Positions 44,750 to 52,847 of a stretch of 64,000 nt of DNA are shown here, in pieces. The DNA comes from DATDPM01 sp963841995 (GTDB lineage Bacteria > Pseudomonadota > Alphaproteobacteria > DATDPM01). The notes under the pieces are model-generated. The model worked only from the letters and a program-made list of their open reading frames with translations, made no database searches and was not told the DNA's origin. The stretch spans positions 62,001 through 126,000 of the forward strand of contig CAWJEX010000003.1 in the NCBI GenBank assembly GCA_963841995.1, given 5' to 3'. A program made the position numbers and the translations under genes. The first letter of the stretch is position 1, and the number at the start of each line of letters is the position of its first letter.

Positions 44750-45666
44750 TGCGCATTGAGACTGCAGCCTTGGGCGGATATGCGGCGTTCGGCCGGCGCC
44801 TGTCGCCGCTTGCCGTCGCCAGTGCGGGCTCTCTGACCGTGCTGGTGGCGTTGGCGATTCTGGCACCCCTGTTATCCGCGGCGACAAAAATCGATCCGGG
44901 CGATGTGGATCTCTATCATCGCTTTGCCGGACCGTCCCTGGAGCATCTGTTCGGAACCGATGAACTCGGCCGCGACGAATTGATGCGAATTCTCTACGGC
45001 GCGCGGGTTTCGCTTTCCGTGGGCCTCACGGCGGCGCTGGTTTCCGCGGTCATCGGTACCGCCATCGGCCTGCAGGCGGGTTACCTCGGCGGAAGGCTCG
45101 ATGCCCTCCTGATGCGCGTGACCGACGGCGTGATAGCCCTTCCCCATTTGCCGTTGCTGATCGTGCTGGTGGCGGTGGATTTGAATAAGGTCGGCCTGCC
45201 TGATTCCTTCATCCGCTCGGAATCAGTGGATCTCTATCGGATTATCTTCGTCATCGCGCTGGTCGGCTGGACGACCGTGGCGCGGCTGGTGCGGGGTGCT
45301 GCCCTTGCATTGCGCGAGCGCGGCTTCGTGCGTGCCGCAGAAGCGTCCGGCGCTTCGCGGTGGCGCATCATGACCCGCCATATTCTGCCCAATCTCGCCT
45401 CGCCGATCATCGTCGCGACCACGCTTTCGGTCGGCAACATCATTCTCTTTGAAGCGGCACTGAGTTTTCTGGGGCTTGGTATCGCCCCGCCCACGCCAAG
45501 TTGGGGCAATATGCTGACCGACGCCCAAGAATTGGTTTGGACCGATCCAGCGCTTACCCTTTATCCCGGTCTGTTCATCTTTGCGACCGTGATCGCCTTC
45601 AATTTTTTGGGCGACGGATTGCAGGATGCGCTCGATACCCGCGCGAAGGCGCGCGTCGTAAATTGA
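44746..45666 (+). CDS. ABC transporter permease, DppC/OppC type
   Basis: A 306-residue second permease of the peptide transporter. It shows an N-terminal helix, 'HLFGTDELGRDELMRILYGARVSLSVGLTAALVS' (the OppC signature), and the EAA loop 'ERGFVRAAEASGASRWRIMTRHILPNLASPIIV'. The start at 44746 overlaps the previous stop. An ATPase subunit would be expected next but manC follows instead, so the ATPase must be shared or encoded elsewhere. Confidence 0.93.
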   Translation: MMRIETAALGGYAAFGRRLSPLAVASAGSLTVLVALAILAPLLSAATKIDPGDVDLYHRFAGPSLEHLFGTDELGRDELMRILYGARVSLSVGLTAALVSAVIGTAIGLQAGYLGGRLDALLMRVTDGVIALPHLPLLIVLVAVDLNKVGLPDSFIRSESVDLYRIIFVIALVGWTTVARLVRGAALALRERGFVRAAEASGASRWRIMTRHILPNLASPIIVATTLSVGNIILFEAALSFLGLGIAPPTPSWGNMLTDAQELVWTDPALTLYPGLFIFATVIAFNFLGDGLQDALDTRAKARVVN

Positions 45667-45706
45667 CCCACGCGAAAGCGCTCGTTGTCGTTGCACGGAG
45701 AAACTG

Positions 45707-47155
45707 ATGGTCGAGAGGCGTGTTCATCCCGTAATTCTTTCTGGCGGCGCCGGGACCCGGCTTTGGCCTTTGTCGCGCCAACTCTATCCAAAACAATTTT
45801 TCCCGCTAGCTTCCGATCTTTCTCTGCTGCAGGAGACCGCCCGGCGCGTCGGCGATCCCACGCGATTCTCGCCGCCGCTCATCCTGTGCAATCACGAGCA
45901 CCGGTTTATCGTCGCCGAGCAGTTGCGCGAAGCGGGAATCAAGGCACAGGACATCGTGCTGGAACCGCGGGGGCGGAACACGGCGCCGGCCGCGGCCGTC
46001 GCCGCTCTCATTCTCGCGGCGCAAGCGCGGAGCACCGACGATCCGTTGATGCTGCTCTTGCCGTCGGATCACGTGATCGCCAACCAGGAATCGTTTTTAG
46101 CGGCGGTCGATTCTGCCGTTCCCGCGGCGGCCAACGGCGCCATCGTCACCTTCGGCATGGCGCCTCACAGAGCGGAAACCGGCTACGGCTATGTCGAACG
46201 CGGCATGTTCTTCGAAGCCGCCGGCGAAACCTTGGATGGCTGCTTTCACGTCAGCCGCTTCTCCGAGAAACCGAACCAAACGACCGCGGCGCAAATGGTC
46301 GAATCGGGCCGATGGTTCTGGAACAGCGGGATGTTCATGGCCTCCGCGGCCACCCTGCTCGGCGAGATTGATCGTTTTGCGCCCGATGTGCTAATCGCGT
46401 GCCGCAGCGCGGTCGAAGGTGCCGTGCGCGACCTCGATTTCCTGCGCCTCAATGCCGACGCCTTCGCGCGCTCACCCGGCATTTCTCTCGATTACGCGGT
46501 GATGGAAAAAACCGACCGGGCCGCCATCGTTCCCGCCGATTTCGGCTGGAGCGATATCGGCGCATGGTCGGCGCTTTGGGACGCAGGAACGAAGGATCCC
46601 GCCGGAAACGTGCTTCACGGGGACGTCATCACGCAGGACGTGCAAAATTCCTATATCCGGAGCGACCACCGCCTGGTGGCGGCGATCGGGATTTCGGATT
46701 CCATTCTGGTCGTAACCGACGACGCGGTTTTGGTGGCGCCGAAGGAGCGCGCCCAGGACGTAAAGGCTTTGGTCGAGACCCTGCGAGCTCGGGGACGGAC
46801 CGAGGCCGTCAGTCATAGCCGCGTTTACCGGCCTTGGGGATTCTACGAATCGATCCAGAACGGCGACCGATATCAGGTCAAGCTCATCACCGTTTATCCG
46901 GGCAGCCGGTTATCCTTGCAGCGGCATCGCGAGCGGGCGGAGCATTGGGTGGTGGTAAACGGCACCGCCCGCGTCACTCGCGACCAAGAAACCTTCCTGC
47001 TTCACGAGAATCAATCCACCTTCATTCCGCTCGGCACAATTCACCGCCTGGAAAATCCCGGCACCGAGCTTCTGCGTCTGATCGAGGTGCAGTCCGGGCG
47101 CTATCTGGGCGAAGACGATATCGAGCGAATCGAAGACAATTACGGCCGGGCGTAG
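45707..47155 (+). CDS. manC: Mannose-1-phosphate guanylyltransferase/mannose-6-phosphate isomerase
   Basis: A 482-residue bifunctional enzyme supplying GDP-mannose for polysaccharides. The N-terminal nucleotidyltransferase has 'ILSGGAGTRLWPLSRQLYPKQF' and 'FHVSRFSEKPN'. The C-terminal type II isomerase cupin (about 370-482) has 'RPWGFYESIQNGDRYQVKLITVYPGSRLSLQRHRERAEHWVVVNGTARV' with its metal-binding His and Glu. The phosphohexomutase at 25.8 kb could provide mannose-1-phosphate. It is 40 bp after the ABC permease and may be in the same transcript or have its own promoter. Confidence 0.95.
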   Translation: MVERRVHPVILSGGAGTRLWPLSRQLYPKQFFPLASDLSLLQETARRVGDPTRFSPPLILCNHEHRFIVAEQLREAGIKAQDIVLEPRGRNTAPAAAVAALILAAQARSTDDPLMLLLPSDHVIANQESFLAAVDSAVPAAANGAIVTFGMAPHRAETGYGYVERGMFFEAAGETLDGCFHVSRFSEKPNQTTAAQMVESGRWFWNSGMFMASAATLLGEIDRFAPDVLIACRSAVEGAVRDLDFLRLNADAFARSPGISLDYAVMEKTDRAAIVPADFGWSDIGAWSALWDAGTKDPAGNVLHGDVITQDVQNSYIRSDHRLVAAIGISDSILVVTDDAVLVAPKERAQDVKALVETLRARGRTEAVSHSRVYRPWGFYESIQNGDRYQVKLITVYPGSRLSLQRHRERAEHWVVVNGTARVTRDQETFLLHENQSTFIPLGTIHRLENPGTELLRLIEVQSGRYLGEDDIERIEDNYGRA

Positions 47156-47161
47156 TGGCGA

Positions 47162-47323
47162 CTAACGATGGGCCCCGTCGCCCCTGGCGTCTTCGACCTC
47201 TGGCGGTGTGGCGTTTTGCTCGGCCTGACGTTGCGTCGCCAATGCCTCGATGACGGCGCGGCGATACTCCGGGTCAAAAATGACCCGATCCAGATCGATG
47301 GTCTCGATGCAATTCTTTTGCAT
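47162..47323 (-). CDS. Small conserved-looking protein, 53 aa
   Basis: A 53-residue frame from the ATG at 47321-47323 to a TAG at 47162-47164: 'MQKNCIETIDLDRVIFDPEY', then 'RRAVIEALATQRQAEQNATP' and an acidic tail. Codon use is like the neighbours (G or C at most third positions), which its position-shifted shadows lack. 'IDLDRVIFDPEYRRAVIEAL' recalls short alphaproteobacterial proteins I have seen without a name. It converges on manC with a 6-bp gap. Function unknown; the leucine/arginine pattern suggests one helix. Confidence 0.6.
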   Translation of the reverse strand: MQKNCIETIDLDRVIFDPEYRRAVIEALATQRQAEQNATPPEVEDARGDGAHR

Positions 47324-47765
47324 AATTCCAATCTGTCCTGCGGCATTGCAGCGAAGCGGCCGGCCAAGACTAAATATTTAATCGCTCAAATCAAGAATAG
47401 ATCGCCAATGTGAAGATGTTCCTGGACAGAAACATGTGCAGATTTTTCGAGAAACCTGTGGGTCATCCTGTGGATAACCTGTGTATTTCATCGTCTAAAT
47501 AATCGAAGGATTTGGCATTCTCTCGATGCGACGGATTTCTGTTGCCGAGGTCTGTTAATAGCTATTAATTCGTTTCCCCATCGTGCGTCCCGGCGGGGCT
47601 TCAAGGCGTTTGGAAATGCGCGTCAAAAGCGCGCGAATGGTCGCAGCCCCCGGATGGGCCGCTGGACATCAATTCCATTCCGCCCCTATGGTTCTTTCCG
47701 GCCCTAGGATGAACCCGGCAATCGGGCACTGAACCCTTCCGACGCAAGGCCAAAAAAGAAAGCGC
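47324..47765. other. Intergenic region upstream of hemA with a DnaA-box cluster
   Basis: About 440 bp. Three DnaA-box-like sites on the same strand: TGTGGGTCA (47457-47465), the perfect TGTGGATAA (47469-47477) and TGTGTATTT (47480-47488), spaced 12 and 11 bp. A perfect 14-bp palindrome ttaatagctattaa is at 47555-47568. Composition is more AT-rich than average from 47370 to 47575. No gene is supported; the last 150 bp are the hemA leader. Confidence 0.6.
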
Positions 47766-48978
47766 ATGGATTACCAAAAGTTCTTTAGCGACTCGATTGC
47801 CGACCTCAAGGCCGAGGGAAACTATCGTGTGTTCGTCGATCTGGAGCGGCGCGCCGGAACCTTTCCCTGGGCAACCAGTCACCGCGACGGCCGGAACGAC
47901 GATGTGGTCGTCTGGTGCAGCAATGATTATCTCGGCATGGGGCAGAACCCCCTGGTGCTGACCGCGATGCGCGAAGCCCTCGATAAAGTCGGCGCTGGCG
48001 CCGGGGGCACCCGCAATATCGCCGGCACGAATCATTACCATGTGCTTTTGGAACGCGAGCTTGCCGATCTTCACGGGCAAGAGGCCGCACTTCTGTTCAA
48101 TTCCGGCTATCTGGCCAACGAGGCCACGCTGTCGACCCTCGGCTCGCGCATTCCGAACTGCGTGATCCTATCCGACGAATACAACCACGCCTCGATGATT
48201 CAAGGCATCCGGTTCAGCCGGGCCGAAAAACGCATTTTCCGGCACAACGATGTCGGCCATCTCAACGAGATTTTGGGCGAGTTCGATCGCCGCCGGCCGA
48301 AAATCGTGGCCCTCGAAATCGGTTTATTCGATGGACGGCGATATCGCGCCCATTGCCGAATTCGCGGCCGTCGCCGAGCGGCACAACGCGCTTGTCTATC
48401 TCGACGAAGTCCATGCCGTCGGCATGTATGGCGCCCATGGCGGCGGTATCGCCGAGCGCGCGGGTGTCATGAACCGGGTTCACATCGTTCAGGGAACCCT
48501 CGCCAAGGCTTTCGGCGTGGTCGGCGGCTACATCGCAGGCAGCTCTCTGCTTGTCGATTTCGTTCGCAGCTTTGCGACCGGATTCATCTTTACGACCTCA
48601 CTCCCGCCGGCGGTGGCCGCGGGCGCGCTGGCCGCCGTCAAACATCTCAAATCGAGCCGCGTGGAGCGCGATTTGCAGCAGGATCGCGCCGCAACCCTCA
48701 AGCGTTTGCTGCGCGAAGCCGCCATCCCGATGATGCCCTCGGACAGCCATATCGTGCCGGTCTTGGTGGGCGATGCGGCGCTGTGCAAGCAAGCCAGCGA
48801 CGAGTTGCTGAACCGCCATCACATTTACGTCCAGCCGATCAACTTTCCGACGGTCGCCAAGGGCACCGAGCGATTGCGCTTCACGCCGTCGCCCTTGCAC
48901 ACCGACGCCATGATGGCGCAGCTCGTCGCCGCGTTGAAAGACGTTTGGGACCGCTTGGGCCTTCGCCGCGCCGCGTGA
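47766..48978 (+). CDS. hemA: 5-aminolevulinate synthase (frame broken as read)
   Basis: PLP enzyme condensing glycine and succinyl-CoA to 5-aminolevulinate, the first step of haem synthesis in alphaproteobacteria. The N-terminus 'MDYQKFFSDSIADLKAEGNYRVF' and 'WCSNDYLGMGQNP' are diagnostic, as is 'GAGAGGTRNIAGTNHYHVLLE'. After 'KIVALE' the match moves one frame: 'SVYSMDGDIAPIAEF', 'VYLDEVHAVGMYG', 'GTLAKAFGVVGGYIAG' (PLP lysine). One extra A in GAAATC (48315-48320) explains it; the repaired protein has 403 residues, the normal length. Since the C5-pathway genes are not seen, this gene is probably essential, which argues for a sequence error. Confidence 0.94.
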
Positions 48979-49004
48979 TTTCCGCGGCAGAGCCGGAACA
49001 AACC

Positions 49005-49745
49005 CTAAAACAAATGTTGGCCGCCGGTGACGAAGATCTCGCTTCCCGTCACGTAGCCGGCTTCATCCGAGCATAGATAGTAGACGGTCGCCGCCACATC
49101 CTCGGGCGTGCCGAGCCTGTGCAGCGGAATGCGCGGAATCAATTGCGCGGTCTCCGGCGAGAGCATGGCGGTGTTGATCTCGCCCGGCGCCACCGCGTTC
49201 ACCCGCACGCCCATCTCGGCCATTTCGGCGGCGAGCTCGCGGGTCAGCGCGGACAGCGCCGCTTTCGAGGTGCTGTAGGGGGATCCGGCGAAAGGGTAAA
49301 TCGAGTGGCCGGCAATCGACGTGATGTTGACCACCGAACCCTTGCCCTTGGCGAGCGCCGGCGCCAAGCCACGGACGATCAGCAGGGGCGTGAAGAAATT
49401 GAGCTCGAACACGTCACGCCAAGCCGCCATATCGGCGGAAAGACAGCCCTGGCGTTCCTTCGACGGGCTCTTGGGGGAAATCGCGGCATTGTTGATAAGG
49501 GCATGCAAGGGCTGCCCGTCCAAGATCTTCAGCGTGCCGTCTATGAATTCGGCGACACTCCCCGGTTCTCCGAGATCCGCGACGACATGATGGGTCCAAT
49601 TCGGATCGCGCTTGCACTCGGCGGGGATGTCTTCCCGCGAGCAGGTGATGATCCGCCAATCCTTATCGCTGAAATATTTGACCGTGCCATGTCCGATGCC
49701 ACGGCTGGCCCCAGTGAGGACGACAATTCGGTCGTGGCTAGCCAT
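49005..49745 (-). CDS. SDR family oxidoreductase
   Basis: A 246-residue classical short-chain dehydrogenase. NAD(P)-binding 'VLTGASRGIG', 'NNAA', catalytic Ser in 'VVNITSIAG', and YxxxK in 'SPYSTSKAALSALTREL'. Start at the ATG at 49743-49745. The substrate is unknown; the C-terminus 'DEAGYVTGSEIFVTGGQHLF' resembles the glucose/ketoacyl reductase-like branch common in proteobacteria. It converges on hemA and is followed at its 5' side by a small conserved gene 11 bp away on the same strand. Confidence 0.9.
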   Translation of the reverse strand: MASHDRIVVLTGASRGIGHGTVKYFSDKDWRIITCSREDIPAECKRDPNWTHHVVADLGEPGSVAEFIDGTLKILDGQPLHALINNAAISPKSPSKERQGCLSADMAAWRDVFELNFFTPLLIVRGLAPALAKGKGSVVNITSIAGHSIYPFAGSPYSTSKAALSALTRELAAEMAEMGVRVNAVAPGEINTAMLSPETAQLIPRIPLHRLGTPEDVAATVYYLCSDEAGYVTGSEIFVTGGQHLF

Positions 49746-49756
49746 GCCGCTCGCGG

Positions 49757-50116
49757 TCAGCGCACCCAAATGACTTTGAAGGGCCGGATCACGCCGTCAT
49801 GCTCGGTGATCGAGACATATTCGCCTTCCTTGAAAACGTGGGATTCCAAATGGAAGAGCGGCTCGTCGTCCTCTTCGCCCGGGGCATAAGAAAAGGCCCA
49901 GGTGTGGTGACGCGTATGGACGAAATAACCGTTCTCGTCATCCTCGCCCTCCCAAAACCGGCGCACGGTGCATTTCTTGCGGTGCTTCTTCCACTCTTCA
50001 ACGTCGAGCTTTCCTTCTGCATCGAGCGGCGCCACGAGCTCATAGCCGCGTTTGCGGCTGCCTTCCGGGAATTCGGCGGTACGTGCAAGTTCAAGTCGGA
50101 TTTTGGGAAAATTCAT
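49757..50116 (-). CDS. Conserved protein of unknown function (119 aa)
   Basis: A 119-residue acidic protein, 'MNFPKIRLELARTAEFPEGS', then 'GYELVAPLDAEGKLDVEEWKKHRKKCTVRRFW', and 'GYFVHTRHHTWAFSYAPGEEDDEPLFHLESHVFKEGEYVSI'. No signal peptide, membrane segment or catalytic motif is seen; predicted structure is mostly strands. I know it only as a widely conserved alphaproteobacterial hypothetical. It lies 11 bp upstream of the SDR gene on the same strand, so they are probably cotranscribed. Confidence 0.78.
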   Translation of the reverse strand: MNFPKIRLELARTAEFPEGSRKRGYELVAPLDAEGKLDVEEWKKHRKKCTVRRFWEGEDDENGYFVHTRHHTWAFSYAPGEEDDEPLFHLESHVFKEGEYVSITEHDGVIRPFKVIWVR

Positions 50117-50163
50117 GAGGCCTTCCGGTGATAGTCAATCCTGTATGAGGTCTCTTCGAGCGG

Positions 50164-50445
50164 CTAAGCCTTCTTGGGCGCCGCTTGATTGTCGGGATGA
50201 GTTTGAATGAAGTGCCATAACACCAGTTTCAGAAGCTGGGCGTGCTTCGTGTCGCCGCGATTTTCCGCATTCCGGATATCGTCGGCAATGAAATGCCGGA
50301 TCATTGGAATGCCGTTCGGCGAATGGCAAAGATAATTCGCCATCTCCGCCGCAATGATCGTCGGAATGTGTTCGTGCTCGGCGATGGCCTCGACCTCTTC
50401 TTCAGTCAGGTCGCAAAGGGCAATGCAATCCTTCAAGGTAAGCAT
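50164..50445 (-). CDS. Conserved protein of unknown function (93 aa)
   Basis: A 93-residue helical protein: 'MLTLKDCIALCDLTEEEVEAIAEHEHIPTIIAAEMANYL' with 'RHFIADDIRNAENRGDTKHAQLLKLVLWHFIQTHP'. It has the composition of a small soluble helical bundle, with no membrane segment. Similar short proteins are common in rhizobia and Rhodospirillales and are unnamed. It is 47 bp upstream of the 119-aa gene on the same strand. Confidence 0.75.
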   Translation of the reverse strand: MLTLKDCIALCDLTEEEVEAIAEHEHIPTIIAAEMANYLCHSPNGIPMIRHFIADDIRNAENRGDTKHAQLLKLVLWHFIQTHPDNQAAPKKA

Positions 50446-50524
50446 GGCGGCAACGTCTTTCGTCGTTAAAATCTGGACTTCGAGAGCCCGCGGCTACGCT
50501 TATCCTACCACTATTTTAATGGTG

Positions 50525-51379
50525 TCAATGGGCGGTCAGCACGGGAAGCCCGGCTTCGGTCAGGATATGCCGCGTGACCCCGCCGAAGATCATCTGGCGG
50601 AAGCGATTATGGGTGTAAGCCCCCATCACCAGGAGGTCGGCGCTGCGGGATTTCGCCTCGGTCAACAGGGCCGACCCGATGCCCTCGTGTCCGGGGTGCA
50701 ACAGGATGGTTTCGGCGGAAAGTCCGTGCCAGGTCAAGTATTGCTGCAGGGCCGCCGCGGCGTTCGACGGCTCATCCCCCTCGCCGGCCACGAGAATGAA
50801 GATCAATTCCGCGGCTTCCAGAAACGGCATCGCCGCCGCGACCGCCCGCGATGCTTCGGCCGAGCCGTTCCACGCAATGGCCACCCGGCCGCCGAAGCTC
50901 TCGACGCCGCCCGGCGGCGCTACCAGAACCGGCCGCCCGCTCGATAACAGCGCCGCTTCCATCATCAGCCCGACCGCGGCCGACGCCTGAGGCCCCTGGG
51001 ACCCGACCACGATAATGTCGGAAAGGCGGGCAAGCTTGGCGACGATTTCATCCTCGCGTCCGACTTCTTCGCGCCACGACGTTGAGAAGCCGGGTGACGG
51101 ATGCTCGCGAACTCGGATTTCACCTTCCGCGACCGCGGTATCGAAAAGGGCGCGGGCGTTGCGCGCGCGAATCACGGCGTCCCGCTCGGCTGCCGCCAGA
51201 ATTTCCTGCAGTACGATCCCCGACATGCCTTCGCCCATATAGGGCATGGCATTGCGCGGGTCGGCCCGCACGTAAATCGCCATCACATGGGCATCGAAGC
51301 GCCGCCCGAGGGCAAAAGCGCATTTGAGCGCGCCGCTCTCGGCCGCCGTCACCGGAACCAGAATAACCTTAATTGTCAT
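50525..51379 (-). CDS. Universal stress protein with two USP domains
   Basis: A 284-residue protein made of two tandem UspA folds. The N-terminal half begins 'MTIKVILVPVTAAESGALKCAFALGRRFDAHVMAIYV' and has 'LSDIIVVGSQGP'. The C-terminal half has 'GGRVAIAWNGSAEASRAVAAAMPFL' and the ATP-binding 'LLVMGAYTHNRFRQMIFGGVTRHIL' (G-x2-x9-G-type loop). It is thought to bind ATP and help survival in stress or stationary phase. Its 5' end lies 65 bp from TnpB element copy 1, so the element sits in its upstream region. Confidence 0.9.
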   Translation of the reverse strand: MTIKVILVPVTAAESGALKCAFALGRRFDAHVMAIYVRADPRNAMPYMGEGMSGIVLQEILAAAERDAVIRARNARALFDTAVAEGEIRVREHPSPGFSTSWREEVGREDEIVAKLARLSDIIVVGSQGPQASAAVGLMMEAALLSSGRPVLVAPPGGVESFGGRVAIAWNGSAEASRAVAAAMPFLEAAELIFILVAGEGDEPSNAAAALQQYLTWHGLSAETILLHPGHEGIGSALLTEAKSRSADLLVMGAYTHNRFRQMIFGGVTRHILTEAGLPVLTAH

Positions 51380-51443
51380 GACCCTTGCCCGCGGAATTTT
51401 TGACGGATGAGATTACCACGGCACCCAGCATTGAACAGGCATG

Positions 51444-51600
51444 TGACTGCTCCTCCAAAGATGGAGGCTTCCCAGTTCTCAAGCCGCAGCCGGTTCGATA
51501 TGAACCGGTCTTACGCAGCCTCCGTGGGCAGAGACGGGCAGCCCCTCCGTCTTGAGCATGAGTATTCCTTGATTCCAGATGTTGATCGCGGCGTTGAGGT
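51444..51600 (-). ncRNA. Candidate guide RNA (omega/reRNA) of TnpB element copy 1
   Basis: TnpB proteins of this family use an RNA from the element's right end whose scaffold overlaps the 3' part of tnpB and whose guide comes from flanking DNA. On the minus strand the end of the element has a hairpin cctcca-tctt-tggagg followed by agcagtca, after which flanking DNA begins. The length is my estimate. The predicted guide would start catgcctgttcaatgctggg. Confidence 0.4.
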
Positions 51601-52684
51601 CGCGGTCGTGAGGGGTCTCGCAATCGAGACAAGTCCAATGGCGATCGGAGAGCTTCAGATCGTTGATCGAGCCGCAATCGGAACAGGTCTTGGTCGAAGG
51701 GAAAAAACGATCGATTTTGATCAATCGCCCGCCTTTATCCTTGAGCTTGTAATCGAGCTTGGTCAGGAGTCCCGACCAGCCCAGATCCGAGATCACCCGG
51801 GAGAGCTTCCGGTTCTTCATCATTCCCTTCACGTTCAATGTCTCGGCGCAGACCGCTTGGTTTTCGTCGGCTAGTTGCCTCGACAGTTTATGTTGCCAGT
51901 CATCGCGGAAAAAGTGCACGCGTTCGTGGGCTCTTGCAAGCTGAAGCCTGGCTTTGGCGATCTTGCCGCTGAAGCAATCATGAAGTTTCTTGTGTTCCGT
52001 TCTTGATCTGACTTTTGCGGCTTCGATTTTACGGGACATGGTCTGTTGCTTGCGGCGGAGATTGCGTTGCGCGCGGTCGAGAAAGCGGCGGTTTGGAATC
52101 TTGAAACCGTCGCTCGAGGCGACGGCAGTGGCGATCCCGAGATCGATGCCGGTAACGCAGACGAAGTTCTCGATCGGCTTTGGTTCCGGCTTGCCGTCAT
52201 CGGTCAGGATCGAGGCGTAGTATTTGCCGGTCGATTCGCATGAGACCGCGACGGTCTTGATCCTGCCTTCGAGCTCGCGGTGGACCTTGACTTTGACCCA
52301 GCCTGTCTTCGGCAAATAGATCAGGCTGGCTTCGAGCCGGACGCGCTGCGGATACTGGATCGATTGGCGGGAACCGTGCTTCTTCTTGAAGCGCGGATAG
52401 CGTGCGCGCTTCTCGAAGAAGTTGCGGAAGGCGGTATCGAGGTTGAGGATCGATTGCTGCAGCGCCTGGCTGTCGGCTTGCTTAAGCCAGGGGTATTTTC
52501 CGGCCTTCCAGACCGGCAGCATGGCTTTGATCTTGTAGCAGGAGAGGTTCTCCTGGCGCTGTTCCCAGGCTTCCTTCTTCGATCTCAAAGCCTGGTTCCA
52601 GACGAAGCGCGCATAGCCGAATTGGGCCAGGATTTGTTCCTGGCTGGAATCCGGATAGACACGGATCTCGGTGGCGCGGTTCAC
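51479..52684 (-). CDS. tnpB: RNA-guided endonuclease TnpB family protein (copy 1, intact)
   Basis: A 401-residue TnpB from a GTG at 52682-52684 ('NRATEIRVYPDSSQEQILAQFGYARFVWNQAL'); the frame stays open 12 codons upstream. The RuvC-like catalytic acids are in 'TGIDLGIATAV' (Asp), 'VCAETLNVKGM' (Glu) and 'TPHDRDLNAAINI' (Asp). The zinc finger is 'CSDCGSINDLKLSDRHWTCLDC'. Such proteins are ancestors of Cas12 and cut DNA guided by element-encoded RNA, which keeps a copy at the donor site after excision. All key residues are present, so it should be active. No transposase is encoded nearby. Confidence 0.95.
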   Translation of the reverse strand: MNRATEIRVYPDSSQEQILAQFGYARFVWNQALRSKKEAWEQRQENLSCYKIKAMLPVWKAGKYPWLKQADSQALQQSILNLDTAFRNFFEKRARYPRFKKKHGSRQSIQYPQRVRLEASLIYLPKTGWVKVKVHRELEGRIKTVAVSCESTGKYYASILTDDGKPEPKPIENFVCVTGIDLGIATAVASSDGFKIPNRRFLDRAQRNLRRKQQTMSRKIEAAKVRSRTEHKKLHDCFSGKIAKARLQLARAHERVHFFRDDWQHKLSRQLADENQAVCAETLNVKGMMKNRKLSRVISDLGWSGLLTKLDYKLKDKGGRLIKIDRFFPSTKTCSDCGSINDLKLSDRHWTCLDCETPHDRDLNAAINIWNQGILMLKTEGLPVSAHGGCVRPVHIEPAAA

Positions 52685-52847
52685 GGGAACAATACTAGAA
52701 CAGATTGCAAGTGCTTGCAATAGTTGGAATTTATCCGGTATTTACCGTGAAATACGACCGATTGACCGCATGGGGGGACAGAAGCCGAAAACAACCAGGG
52801 GTGCCTTAGTTCACCGCCCTGAATGGCGATGCTTTACGGCGCGTTCG

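Noticed and set aside
47457..47488. CRISPR-like short repeats
   Set aside because: The repeated units are 9-12 bp, imperfect and match DnaA boxes; there are no spacers or cas genes.
51419..51677. Basic 102-residue frame repeated at both TnpB elements (also at 55891-56217)
   Set aside because: It is a shadow of the tnpB 3' end repeated because the element is repeated.
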